From positions 1-21,008 of the IMG/VR virus record IMGVR_UViG_3300030329_001058: 21,008 nt of DNA; one strand, given 5' to 3'. The stretch is from a virus. The notes beneath the pieces are model-generated. The model saw only the letters and a list, made by a program, of their open reading frames with translations. It searched no databases and was not told the DNA's origin. Of this stretch, positions 7,148-13,927 are shown piece by piece. Made by a program: the position numbers and the translations under genes. How positions within the stretch are numbered: position 1 is the first letter of the stretch; each line of letters starts with the position of its first letter.

Positions 7148-8568
7148 TGGCAACGGTAGATCAAATTCTTAATTTAAATTTTGACCAACAGTATGGGCTT
7201 AACAAAGGTTTGCCTACTGAAGAAATTGCTATTTCTGAAAGAGGTTTTAAAGAACTACCTGTTAAAATTAAATTAGCTGAAAAAAGATCAGATCAAGAAG
7301 AATCAGATGTTGATGAGAAAAAGGTAGATGATGCTACAAAAGCCTATAAAGCATTAGTAGGAGAAACTAAAATAGGAGATATACAGCCTGTTAATTTAGG
7401 AGTATCAAGATTACCTAACATAGAAGGACTGCCTCAAATGGCTTCTATAGATCCTAATGCCAAGTTAGATTTTAGTGCTGCGGATGTAGTTATACCTAAA
7501 CAAAAAGATCCTACTTTTATGGAAGCTAATGAGATAGAATTTGAACCTATGCAAGATTTAGCAGTTCAAAGTTCTGCAGGAATAAAAGCAGCAGAGTTTG
7601 TTTCTAGTGATACTGGTCAGGATGTCATATCTACAGGTATGGATTTTTTAGGTATAAGTAACAAGCCTGTAAAAGAAATAGGAAGTTATCAACTTCCCGG
7701 TTATCAGTCAGCTGCACAAGGTTCTCAAGCTATGAAATTAGCTGATATGAGAGGTAGTTCTAGTTATTATCAAACCTCAGGAGCACCAACTCTTACAGGT
7801 CAGTTAGCTGGAGTAGGTAGTGCTGCTTTAGGTGCTTATTCTGCATATGATGCTTTAAAAGGAGGTATAGACAGCCCACAAGAAGGATTACAATTTGTTG
7901 GAGGTACTTTAGGAACTCTTGCAGGATTACAAACAGCAGGCATCATGGCAGGTTCACAATTTGCCACTATGATGGCAGGGCCTGTGGGATGGGCCATAGC
8001 AGGTGCTAGTTTTTTGGCAGCATCAGGTATTCTTGGAGGTAAAGGTAATAGTAAACCTCCTATGGGTGGTGTAGAATTTAGATTGGTTGATGATGCAGGT
8101 AAACAATATGCCTATCCACAAGAAAATAAAAATTTAAAAATAAAAGCTGTAAACGCCCATAGTTACAATGGTTTTAATTCAGGTGCTATGCTAAACCAAG
8201 CAAACAAAAACGTAGATTACATGTATGCATTTGCAGATCATTTTGGTTTGAAAGTAAATGAAAAAGCATGGTCACAGGCAGCGTTTGGAGGAGATGGTGT
8301 AGATAAATACATGCCTAGAGGAGGACAAGCTCCATATAGAAGTGTATTAGAAAGAATAGACTCTGCAGGAGATGGTTCTGTAAGTCCAAGTGAGTGGTTA
8401 CGACATGCCATGGAATATGAAGGGCCAAATGGAGAGAGAATAGTAGAAGGTGATATTTACAAAGGAACTAAAATAGGCCCCGATGGAATGCCAATGAAAG
8501 TAGGATATAAAACACAAGAAGCATTTCAACAGGCAGTGGCTAATTTTAATCAACAATTTTACGCATAG
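7147..8568 (+). CDS. Putative virion protein with hydrophobic core and EF-hand-like loop
   Basis: A protein of 473 residues, starting one base inside the previous stop. Residues 1-200 are acidic and polar. Residues ~215-298 are an unusually Gly/Ala-rich hydrophobic stretch (LAGVGSAALGAYS, FVGGTLGTLAGL, MAGPVGWAIAGASFLAASGILGG) that could insert in membranes. Residues 300-473 look globular and contain DSAGDGSVSPSE at 405-416, which fits the EF-hand loop (D at 1, D at 5, G at 6, hydrophobic at 8, E at 12) except for Ala at position 3. The place after the portal and the amphipathic glycine-rich middle suggest an internal head or DNA-ejection protein, as in P22-like phages, but no sequence family is recognised. 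Confidence is high for the gene and low for the function. Confidence 0.75.
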   Translation: MATVDQILNLNFDQQYGLNKGLPTEEIAISERGFKELPVKIKLAEKRSDQEESDVDEKKVDDATKAYKALVGETKIGDIQPVNLGVSRLPNIEGLPQMASIDPNAKLDFSAADVVIPKQKDPTFMEANEIEFEPMQDLAVQSSAGIKAAEFVSSDTGQDVISTGMDFLGISNKPVKEIGSYQLPGYQSAAQGSQAMKLADMRGSSSYYQTSGAPTLTGQLAGVGSAALGAYSAYDALKGGIDSPQEGLQFVGGTLGTLAGLQTAGIMAGSQFATMMAGPVGWAIAGASFLAASGILGGKGNSKPPMGGVEFRLVDDAGKQYAYPQENKNLKIKAVNAHSYNGFNSGAMLNQANKNVDYMYAFADHFGLKVNEKAWSQAAFGGDGVDKYMPRGGQAPYRSVLERIDSAGDGSVSPSEWLRHAMEYEGPNGERIVEGDIYKGTKIGPDGMPMKVGYKTQEAFQQAVANFNQQFYA

Positions 8569-8579
8569 AAGGAGAAAGA

Positions 8580-8945
8580 ATGTTACAATTTTTAAGCCCG
8601 ATAGCAAACATAGCAGGAACATGGTTGAAGGGTAGACAAAAGAAAGCTGAAATTAAACAAAAGTTAGCAGTAGCAAAGATAGAAGCACAAGTAAAAAGAG
8701 TGCAAAGCGATGCAAATTGGGAAGAAAAAGCAATGGATGCTTCTGCAGATAGCTGGAAAGACGAGCTCTGGACAATTTGCTTTATCTCCATCATAGTAGC
8801 GTGCTTCATTCCTGCTTGCCAACCATATTTATCTGATGGGTTTAGATTCTTAAGAGAAGATTGCCCTGATTGGTTAAGTTGGGGTATCCTTGCAAGTATC
8901 GGTGCTAGTTTCGGTTTGAAATCAATAGGACAGTTTAAAAAATGA
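8580..8945 (+). CDS. Holin, GTA/3TM-like family
   Basis: A protein of 121 residues with a strong ribosome site (GAAGGAGA just before ATG). A hydrophobic/amphipathic N-terminus (LQFLSPIANIAGTWLKG) is followed by a charged helix (18-57), the motif SWKDELWT (58-65), membrane helix 63-79, a short loop with GFRFL and PDWLSW, then membrane helix 98-115 with GASFGLKSIG. This order (Gly/Arg amphipath, charged coiled helix, WKDE, helix, PDW, helix) matches the holin family known from gene transfer agents and many podoviruses. It would form the inner-membrane lesion that lets the adjacent lysozyme out. The stop overlaps the lysozyme ATG as ATGA (8942-8945). Confidence 0.8.
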   Translation: MLQFLSPIANIAGTWLKGRQKKAEIKQKLAVAKIEAQVKRVQSDANWEEKAMDASADSWKDELWTICFISIIVACFIPACQPYLSDGFRFLREDCPDWLSWGILASIGASFGLKSIGQFKK

Positions 8946-9415
8946 TAAATGAAGAGACAAGAGAAAAACTATTAGAAAAATTAATATTGCATGAAGGCAT
9001 GCGATTGAAAGTGTACGATGATGCAAATGGGAATGAAGTGAGGGCTGGAGATACTCTCATAGGACATCCTACTATTGGTGTAGGTAGAAATATCGCAGGA
9101 GATGGTCTTGGCATTACAGAAAAAGAAGCAAAAATGTTGCTGTCTAATGATGTAGACAGAGTATTAAAAGAAATAGACCATTGGAGTTTTATAAAAGAAT
9201 TAAGCGAAGTTAGAAAAACTGTAATTATAGATATGGTATTTAATATGGGTGTATCTAGGTTCAATCAAAATCAATGGCCTAATTTCTTTCGAGCTGTAAC
9301 AGAAGGAGATTTTAAAAGGGCTAAAAAAGAAATGCTGGATAGCAAATGGGCTGGTCAGGTAAAAACAAGAGCAAATATTTTAGCAAATATGATGGAAAGT
9401 GATGAATGGCTATAG
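8942..9415 (+). CDS. Endolysin, T4-type lysozyme (GH24)
   Basis: Hydrolyses the N-acetylmuramic acid to N-acetylglucosamine bond of peptidoglycan. It has 157 residues, close to T4 lysozyme (164). The catalytic triad can be placed: Glu18 in HEGMRLKVYDD, Asp27 nine residues later as in T4 (E11 and D20), and Thr44 in TIGVGRN, with about 11 extra residues between Asp and Thr. Further family motifs are ITEKEAKMLLSNDVD and the core helix DMVFNMG. No signal peptide or membrane anchor is seen, so export depends on the upstream holin. It overlaps the holin by 4 bases and the downstream gene by 10. Confidence 0.93.
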   Translation: MINEETREKLLEKLILHEGMRLKVYDDANGNEVRAGDTLIGHPTIGVGRNIAGDGLGITEKEAKMLLSNDVDRVLKEIDHWSFIKELSEVRKTVIIDMVFNMGVSRFNQNQWPNFFRAVTEGDFKRAKKEMLDSKWAGQVKTRANILANMMESDEWL

Positions 9416-11160
9416 ATAATCAACAGATGATAAATGGCGTACAGCAACCGGAACAATCTGTGCCTATGGGAGAAGAACAGGACAGACCTATACCAATAGG
9501 AGAGATGGATTTTCAATTCTTAACAGAAAACGATCCTGCAGTAGAACCACAGAATGCAGCTCTTAATATGAAAGAAAATTTAACACCAGAGGAACAACAA
9601 GAAATAGCAGGATTAGTTCCTTACGTAGAAAGATTTTTTGTGCTTAATTATAAAGCAGAAACTGGAGAATATCCACCCGAACCCGTCATGGAACCTGAAG
9701 GTGGTGGAGGTATAACTATAGATGAATATAGAAGTATGAGTGATGAAGAAAGACTTGCTAACTCTACAGAAGGACAAGAGGTATCTTTAAATTTAAAACC
9801 AAAATCTTCGTTTGATAGAAGTCCTAGCCAGCTGCCACAAGCACTTCCTGTCGGAGCACCAAAGATGGAACAACCTGTACAGCAACCGATGGAACAGCCA
9901 GCAATGCAAGCAAACATAGGAGGAAAGATTCCACCGGCTAAAGTTCAAACAGACAAGGCAGCCCCTAAAGATAAGGAAGCTGTACCTGCAGGCCCAGTAG
10001 GCGAAATAAATGTAGAAGGAAAAGATAGATCAGGCGTAGCTGATGATATACAAACTAAAAGTGACGGTTTTGTATTGAGTAAAGGTGCAGTAATTGCAAA
10101 TGGCAAGATGTACATTAGAGATGTCATACAAGATGCTATTGATAATTTAAATAAAAAAGGTGTACGGGTAGATATAGATAAGATACCGGAAAAAGCAGAA
10201 GATATATTAATATCAAACGGTGAGATTGTAATACCTGATATTATAGCACAGGAGATAGGATATAAAAGACTTGAAAAGATGAATAATAGAGGTAAGGAAC
10301 TTACAGAAAAATTAATAGCAGAACACGAGCAACAACAAGGACAGCAACAGCAAGCACAGTTAGTACCGGGTTTTCAAGATGGAGGAGATGCTGCTCTTAC
10401 TGAAGAACAAATAAAAAATAGAGATCATATTTTAAAAGATTTGGGAGAAAGAAGAGATACAGAAGAACAAGCAAGTGCTATGAACATGGAAAATCAAATG
10501 AAGCATGCTTTACCTGAAACTAAAATAGAAAAACCAAAAATAGATAATGTTGAAACAGCTAGAATTGATACTACACCAGAAACTATTTCAGTGGAGCCTG
10601 TTCCTTTTTCAAAAGTAGATTTTGAATTATTTAAAATAGGATATAAAGGACATAATCCAACTGTAAAAACAATAAGAGATGTAAAATGGGAAGCAAATGT
10701 TTTAAATCAATTTGATACAATTAAACCAACAGCACAAGTAACAAATGCTATAAACTCTGTTCTTCCAGCTTTTAAAGAACTAGAGAGACATAATTTATAC
10801 AATAGAGATTTTTTTGAAAAACTAGCAATAGTTGAAAGTAATTCTGGAGATCCTAAACAAATGATTTCTGACACTGACGACTACGGTGTTTTTCAAATTA
10901 ACATAGATGCAATAGGTAAAACTTTTAATGATGAAAGTTCATTTAATAATTCTTTTAAAAAATACTACAGCGATAGAGCAGCACAAGTTACAGGATATTC
11001 TGCGGATAAATTAAAAGAATTGTATAATGCAGACATAGAGAAATTTAAGGATTTATTAATTAAAGATCCTAAACTGAATTTAGCGTTAGCAATAGCCGGA
11101 TCAATCATGCCTAATTTAGATTCACAGGCAAATATGAAAATGGCTAAGAAAAACGACTAA
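9406..11160 (+). CDS. Long virion-type protein with C-terminal transglycosylase-like domain
   Basis: A protein of 584 residues overlapping the lysozyme by 10 bases. Residues 1-200 are Gln/Pro/Glu-rich and disordered. Residues 208-298 contain two related halves, SGVADDI...SDGFVLSKGAVI (209-230) and AEDILISNGEIVIPDIIAQEIG (264-285) followed by KRLEKMNNRG, resembling the 'LSxGExVIP...lG...kLe.m' motif found in many podovirus structural proteins. Residues 300-400 are Gln-rich linker. Residues ~455-570 fit a lytic transglycosylase (SLT) fold: FFEKLAIVESNSG with candidate catalytic Glu477, then DDYGVFQINIDAIG (491-504), and a late helical segment LALAIAG. It probably opens cell wall locally during entry, or joins the lysis set next to it. 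The enzyme call rests on short motifs. Confidence 0.65.
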   Translation: MAIDNQQMINGVQQPEQSVPMGEEQDRPIPIGEMDFQFLTENDPAVEPQNAALNMKENLTPEEQQEIAGLVPYVERFFVLNYKAETGEYPPEPVMEPEGGGGITIDEYRSMSDEERLANSTEGQEVSLNLKPKSSFDRSPSQLPQALPVGAPKMEQPVQQPMEQPAMQANIGGKIPPAKVQTDKAAPKDKEAVPAGPVGEINVEGKDRSGVADDIQTKSDGFVLSKGAVIANGKMYIRDVIQDAIDNLNKKGVRVDIDKIPEKAEDILISNGEIVIPDIIAQEIGYKRLEKMNNRGKELTEKLIAEHEQQQGQQQQAQLVPGFQDGGDAALTEEQIKNRDHILKDLGERRDTEEQASAMNMENQMKHALPETKIEKPKIDNVETARIDTTPETISVEPVPFSKVDFELFKIGYKGHNPTVKTIRDVKWEANVLNQFDTIKPTAQVTNAINSVLPAFKELERHNLYNRDFFEKLAIVESNSGDPKQMISDTDDYGVFQINIDAIGKTFNDESSFNNSFKKYYSDRAAQVTGYSADKLKELYNADIEKFKDLLIKDPKLNLALAIAGSIMPNLDSQANMKMAKKND

Positions 11161-11165
11161 AAAAC

Positions 11166-11197
11166 ACCCAGCCACCCGAATTGCCTCGGCACTGGGT
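11166..11197 (+). promoter_or_regulatory. Structured leader element, copy A
   Basis: First of two related hairpins in the 93-base gap before the scaffold gene. An outer helix of 6 pairs (ACCCAG 11166-11171 with CTGGGT 11192-11197) surrounds an asymmetric internal loop (CCAC at 11172-11175 opposite CA at 11190-11191) and an inner helix CCGA/TCGG (11176-11179 with 11186-11189) with a 6-base loop. There is no clear U-run, so it is not a classical terminator. It may act on RNA processing, stability or protein binding in the capsid transcript. Confidence 0.6.
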
Positions 11198-11212
11198 TTC
11201 TACAACCAAAAG

Positions 11213-11240
11213 CAGCCACCCTCAATTATGAGGCACTGAG
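11213..11240 (+). promoter_or_regulatory. Structured leader element, copy B
   Basis: Second copy, exactly 44 bases after copy A in the same register. It keeps CAG (11213-11215) and CTG (11236-11238), the CCAC/CA internal loop (11216-11219 opposite 11234-11235) and an inner helix, here CCTCA/TGAGG (11220-11224 with 11229-11233) around an ATTA loop. Two inner pairs differ from copy A by double changes that keep pairing (G-C to T-A, A-T to C-G). It ends directly at the scaffold ribosome site AAAGGA (11241-11246), so it is well placed to influence scaffold translation. Confidence 0.6.
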
Positions 11241-11253
11241 AAAGGAAAATAAA

Positions 11254-12171
11254 ATGGCAAAAAAAGGAAAGACTAATACACGCAATAAAGCATCGGTACT
11301 TGAAAGCGATCCTCGTGTAAATATGTACGAGGGGAAAGATAGAGTACTAAAAACTGAAGATGACGAAATTGAAGAAACTGAGGACACTAACATCGAGGCC
11401 ACGATGGAAGCCACTCCTGAAGTAGAAGGTTTTATGGATTCTTCCAAGCCAGCTCCAAAAGAGCCGGAAGGAGTTCAAGGAGACCCCGAAACTGAAATTA
11501 GGTATAAGAAAAGATACGATGACCTTAAAAAATATTACGATCAGAAGCTGTCCGAATGGAAGCAGGAAAAGGAAACTCTAGAAGCACAGAAGAAAGCTAT
11601 AGAGGAGCCTCAACCTAAATATGCTCCACCAAAGACACCTGAAGAACTTGATAGATTTAAAGAGCAATATCCAGACGTATACCAAGTTGTAGAAACTATA
11701 TCTCACAATATGGCTTCTAAACAAGTAGAGGATCTTCAAGCTGAAATAGGTAGATTAACTGAAAAAGAAAAGAAGACTAAAGTTCAGTCAGCCTACAGAC
11801 AGCTTCTGAACAATCATCCGGATTTTGAAGAGATAAAGACTTCTCAAGAGTTTTTAGATTGGCTTGAACAACAGCCCAAAAGCATTTCTGAAGGTATTAC
11901 CAAGAACAATACCGATCCTGTTTGGGCAAGTAGGACTGTTGATTTATATAAAGCGGATATTGGTATAAATAGGAAGCAGACCTCTAACAGGTCTAAAGAC
12001 GCTGCGAAAGCTGTAACTAAGTCTGCCGCAAGGGACATTAACACTACAGGCAAGAGTGGTAGGACATGGAAGATGTCTGAAATTCAAAAACTCAAACCTT
12101 GGGAGTTTGAGAAGTATGAAGCCGAGATTGATCAGGCTGCAAAGTCTGGTCGTATTGATAACGATAGCTAA
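11254..12171 (+). CDS. Capsid scaffolding protein
   Basis: Scaffolds guide coat assembly inside the prohead and then leave or are degraded. The 305-residue protein has the expected build: acidic disordered N-terminus (33-60, many Glu/Asp), coiled-coil helices (80-118 and 145-180), a conserved-looking block NHPDFEEIKTSQEFLDWLEQ (187-206), and a basic C-terminal part with KMSEIQKLKPWEFEKYEAEI (273-292) that would contact the coat. The position directly before the major capsid gene supports the call. Ribosome site AAAGGA at 11241-11246, just downstream of the structured leader. The capsid protein gene follows after 15 bases. Confidence 0.8.
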   Translation: MAKKGKTNTRNKASVLESDPRVNMYEGKDRVLKTEDDEIEETEDTNIEATMEATPEVEGFMDSSKPAPKEPEGVQGDPETEIRYKKRYDDLKKYYDQKLSEWKQEKETLEAQKKAIEEPQPKYAPPKTPEELDRFKEQYPDVYQVVETISHNMASKQVEDLQAEIGRLTEKEKKTKVQSAYRQLLNNHPDFEEIKTSQEFLDWLEQQPKSISEGITKNNTDPVWASRTVDLYKADIGINRKQTSNRSKDAAKAVTKSAARDINTTGKSGRTWKMSEIQKLKPWEFEKYEAEIDQAAKSGRIDNDS

Positions 12172-12186
12172 TATTAAGGAGGAATT

Positions 12187-13158
12187 ATGGCTACAATGGC
12201 AAGAGCTGGAGGCTACAATAACCTTGCAAAAGGAAATTGGGCACCAGCTATATACAGTCAAAAAGTTCTCAAATATTTCCGTAGGGCATCGGTTGTAGAA
12301 GCAATTACAAATACTGATTATTCCGGGGAAATCGAGAATTTTGGCGATACTGTCAACATAATCAAAGAACCAACAATTACTGTTGCTTCTTATGGTCGTG
12401 GTACGACAGTAAATACGCAAGAGCTTACTGATGATCAAATCCAGATGACGGTAGATCAAGGTAACTATTTTGCATTTAAGGTTGATGATATCGAAGAGAG
12501 ACAGTCTCATGTAAACTGGGAAGCTCTTTCTACATCAGCTGGTGCATATGCACTAAAAAAGAACTACGATTACAATGTTCTTAAAGCGATTGCTGATAAT
12601 GCAGCTACCGATAGTAATTTAGGTACTGCAGGATCTGCGGTTTCTATCAATGTAGTCAATGAAGCGTTGAATATGCTAAGTACAGCACAACAAATTCTTG
12701 ATGAAAATGATGTACCTGAAGAAAATCGCTGGTGTGTGGCACCTCCACAATTCTGGACACAAATAAGATTGGCAAAAACTGACGCAGCTGGAACACCTGC
12801 AATATTGGATGCAGCAGCTACAGGTAATCAATCTGCTTTGATGAACGGAAGAATAACTGACAGAAAAATACATGGTTTTGATTTATTTCAATCCAATACT
12901 ATGGTCGTAGGTTCAGCAGGATCAGCGGGAGCTGCAACTTTTGGGCCTTCATCAACTTCTGGTGAAATGTACGTTCTGTTTGGTCATATGTCTGCTGTAG
13001 CAACAGCATCTAGTATCGCCAAAACAGAAGTAATTCGTGATCCAGATAGTTTTGCAGACATAGTACGTGGACTTCATGTATTTGGTCGTAAAGTATTGCG
13101 TGGATCTGGTTCAGGCTATAAAGGCGTGTTCGCAGGTGTCGCAGATTTTAACTCATAA
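12187..13158 (+). CDS. Major capsid protein (HK97 fold)
   Basis: The shell subunit, 323 residues, with a consensus-strength ribosome site AAGGAGG (12176-12182), fitting the most abundant virion protein. Features of the podovirus HK97-fold coat group: N-terminal arm WAPAIYSQKVLKYFRRASVV (18-37), E-loop/P-domain segment GDTVNIIKEPTITVASYGRG (53-72) with NTQELTDDQIQMTVDQ, VDDIEERQSHV (99-109), the long spine helix around AYALKKNYDYNVLKAIAD (120-137), and the C-terminal DIVRGLHVFGRKVL strand. No protease gene or cleavable N-terminal domain is visible here, so assembly probably relies on the separate scaffold. Confidence 0.92.
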   Translation: MATMARAGGYNNLAKGNWAPAIYSQKVLKYFRRASVVEAITNTDYSGEIENFGDTVNIIKEPTITVASYGRGTTVNTQELTDDQIQMTVDQGNYFAFKVDDIEERQSHVNWEALSTSAGAYALKKNYDYNVLKAIADNAATDSNLGTAGSAVSINVVNEALNMLSTAQQILDENDVPEENRWCVAPPQFWTQIRLAKTDAAGTPAILDAAATGNQSALMNGRITDRKIHGFDLFQSNTMVVGSAGSAGAATFGPSSTSGEMYVLFGHMSAVATASSIAKTEVIRDPDSFADIVRGLHVFGRKVLRGSGSGYKGVFAGVADFNS

Positions 13159-13173
13159 TTGGAGGAATGAAAA

Positions 13174-13650
13174 ATGGCTACTTGGACAATTACAGGTGGT
13201 GGGTCGACTGGTCATAACTCCAGTTCACCTACCGTTAAAGTTTACAGTGAAATTGTTGACTTTAGCGAATTTACAACAGCAGCAACTGACGTTGTAGAAG
13301 TAATAGAATTGCCTGCTAACTCATTAGTTCTATATGCAGGTATGGATGTCTTAACTGCAGATAGTTCTGGCAATTCTAATCAATTATCTCTTGGAGATGG
13401 AGCTGATGTAGACAGATATGTTTCTGCATCTACTCCTACTGCAGGGATGGAAGTAACTAGAGCTAGAGCAGGTGATTCCAGTCTTGGAACAACATCTGTT
13501 GGCTATGGTTATTATGCAGCAGCTGACACTATTGATATAGTATCTTCAGCTGGTGTAACAACTACAGCTAAAGTAAGAGTATTCGCAATCGTAGCAGATT
13601 GTGATGGACATGGCGACAATGAAAGTCAAAATGTAACTTTTGCTTCTTAA
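13174..13650 (+). CDS. Putative head decoration protein
   Basis: A protein of 158 residues with ribosome site TGGAGGA before the ATG, directly after the coat gene and before a terminator. It is Gly/Ser/Thr/Ala-rich and predicted all beta, with few charges, one cysteine, and a repeated pattern of short strands: VVEVIELPANSLVLYAGMDVL, YGYYAAADTIDIVSS, TAKVRVFAIVADCDG. Small beta-rich proteins encoded right after the capsid gene in marine podoviruses are usually capsid decoration or stabilising proteins. The assignment is by position and composition, not by a catalytic motif. Confidence 0.6.
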   Translation: MATWTITGGGSTGHNSSSPTVKVYSEIVDFSEFTTAATDVVEVIELPANSLVLYAGMDVLTADSSGNSNQLSLGDGADVDRYVSASTPTAGMEVTRARAGDSSLGTTSVGYGYYAAADTIDIVSSAGVTTTAKVRVFAIVADCDGHGDNESQNVTFAS

Positions 13651-13662
13651 CATGCTACTTGG

Positions 13663-13690
13663 TAGAGGGGTTTCGGCTCCTCTGCCTTTT
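13663..13690 (+). terminator. Intrinsic terminator after the capsid gene block
   Basis: A GC-rich stem AGAGGGG (13664-13670) pairs with CTCCTCT (13677-13683), seven pairs with one G-U, across a TTTCGG loop and is followed by GCC and a run of four T (13687-13690). It lies 13 bases after the decoration gene stop and before the next gene. It likely trims or partly ends the capsid transcript, which would let coat genes be expressed more than the tail genes. Confidence 0.75.
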
Positions 13691-13704
13691 AATTAGAGGT
13701 TTAT

Positions 13705-13926
13705 ATGACAACAATACATAAAATTAATTCCCCAGCGTGGAAAAAATTAATAGTAACAAAAAGAGAAGAAAAAAATAATCCTGCTACGATTAAAAATAAA
13801 AACCCAATAGAACATGAATTAGATGATAAAATAGAATTACGAATTAAAACTATAGAACAAAGTGTAAATTTAATATTAAAGAAATTAGATAGAATAGAAA
13901 AATCAAATAATACGGAAATAGCATAA
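13705..13926 (+). CDS. Small basic A-rich protein with C-terminal coiled coil
   Basis: A protein of 73 residues starting 14 bases after the terminator with ribosome site AGAGG. The first half is basic and polar (SPAWKKLIVTKREEKNNP), and residues ~38-68 form an amphipathic helix with heptad-like hydrophobics (IELRIKTIEQSVNLILKKLDRIEK). It is the most A-rich coding stretch I counted (11 G+C in the 60 bases 13741-13800), unlike the flanking capsid genes. No family is recognised. It ends one base before the connector ATG, so it is coupled to the tail genes. Confidence 0.65.
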   Translation: MTTIHKINSPAWKKLIVTKREEKNNPATIKNKNPIEHELDDKIELRIKTIEQSVNLILKKLDRIEKSNNTEIA

Positions 13927-13927
13927 G

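Noticed and set aside
11166-11197. Copy A hairpin as an intrinsic terminator
   Set aside because: Only three T follow the stem, and the related second copy ending at a ribosome site favours a leader element.
12056-12298. 80-codon + strand frame across the scaffold/capsid junction
   Set aside because: It has no ribosome site, and both overlapped genes are structured proteins rather than low-complexity tails, unlike the accepted overlap at 6896.
11944-12510. 188-codon open frame on the - strand across scaffold and capsid genes
   Set aside because: It spans two well-supported genes and an intergenic ribosome site, and its translation is Ile/Cys-rich without domain pattern; it is a shadow.
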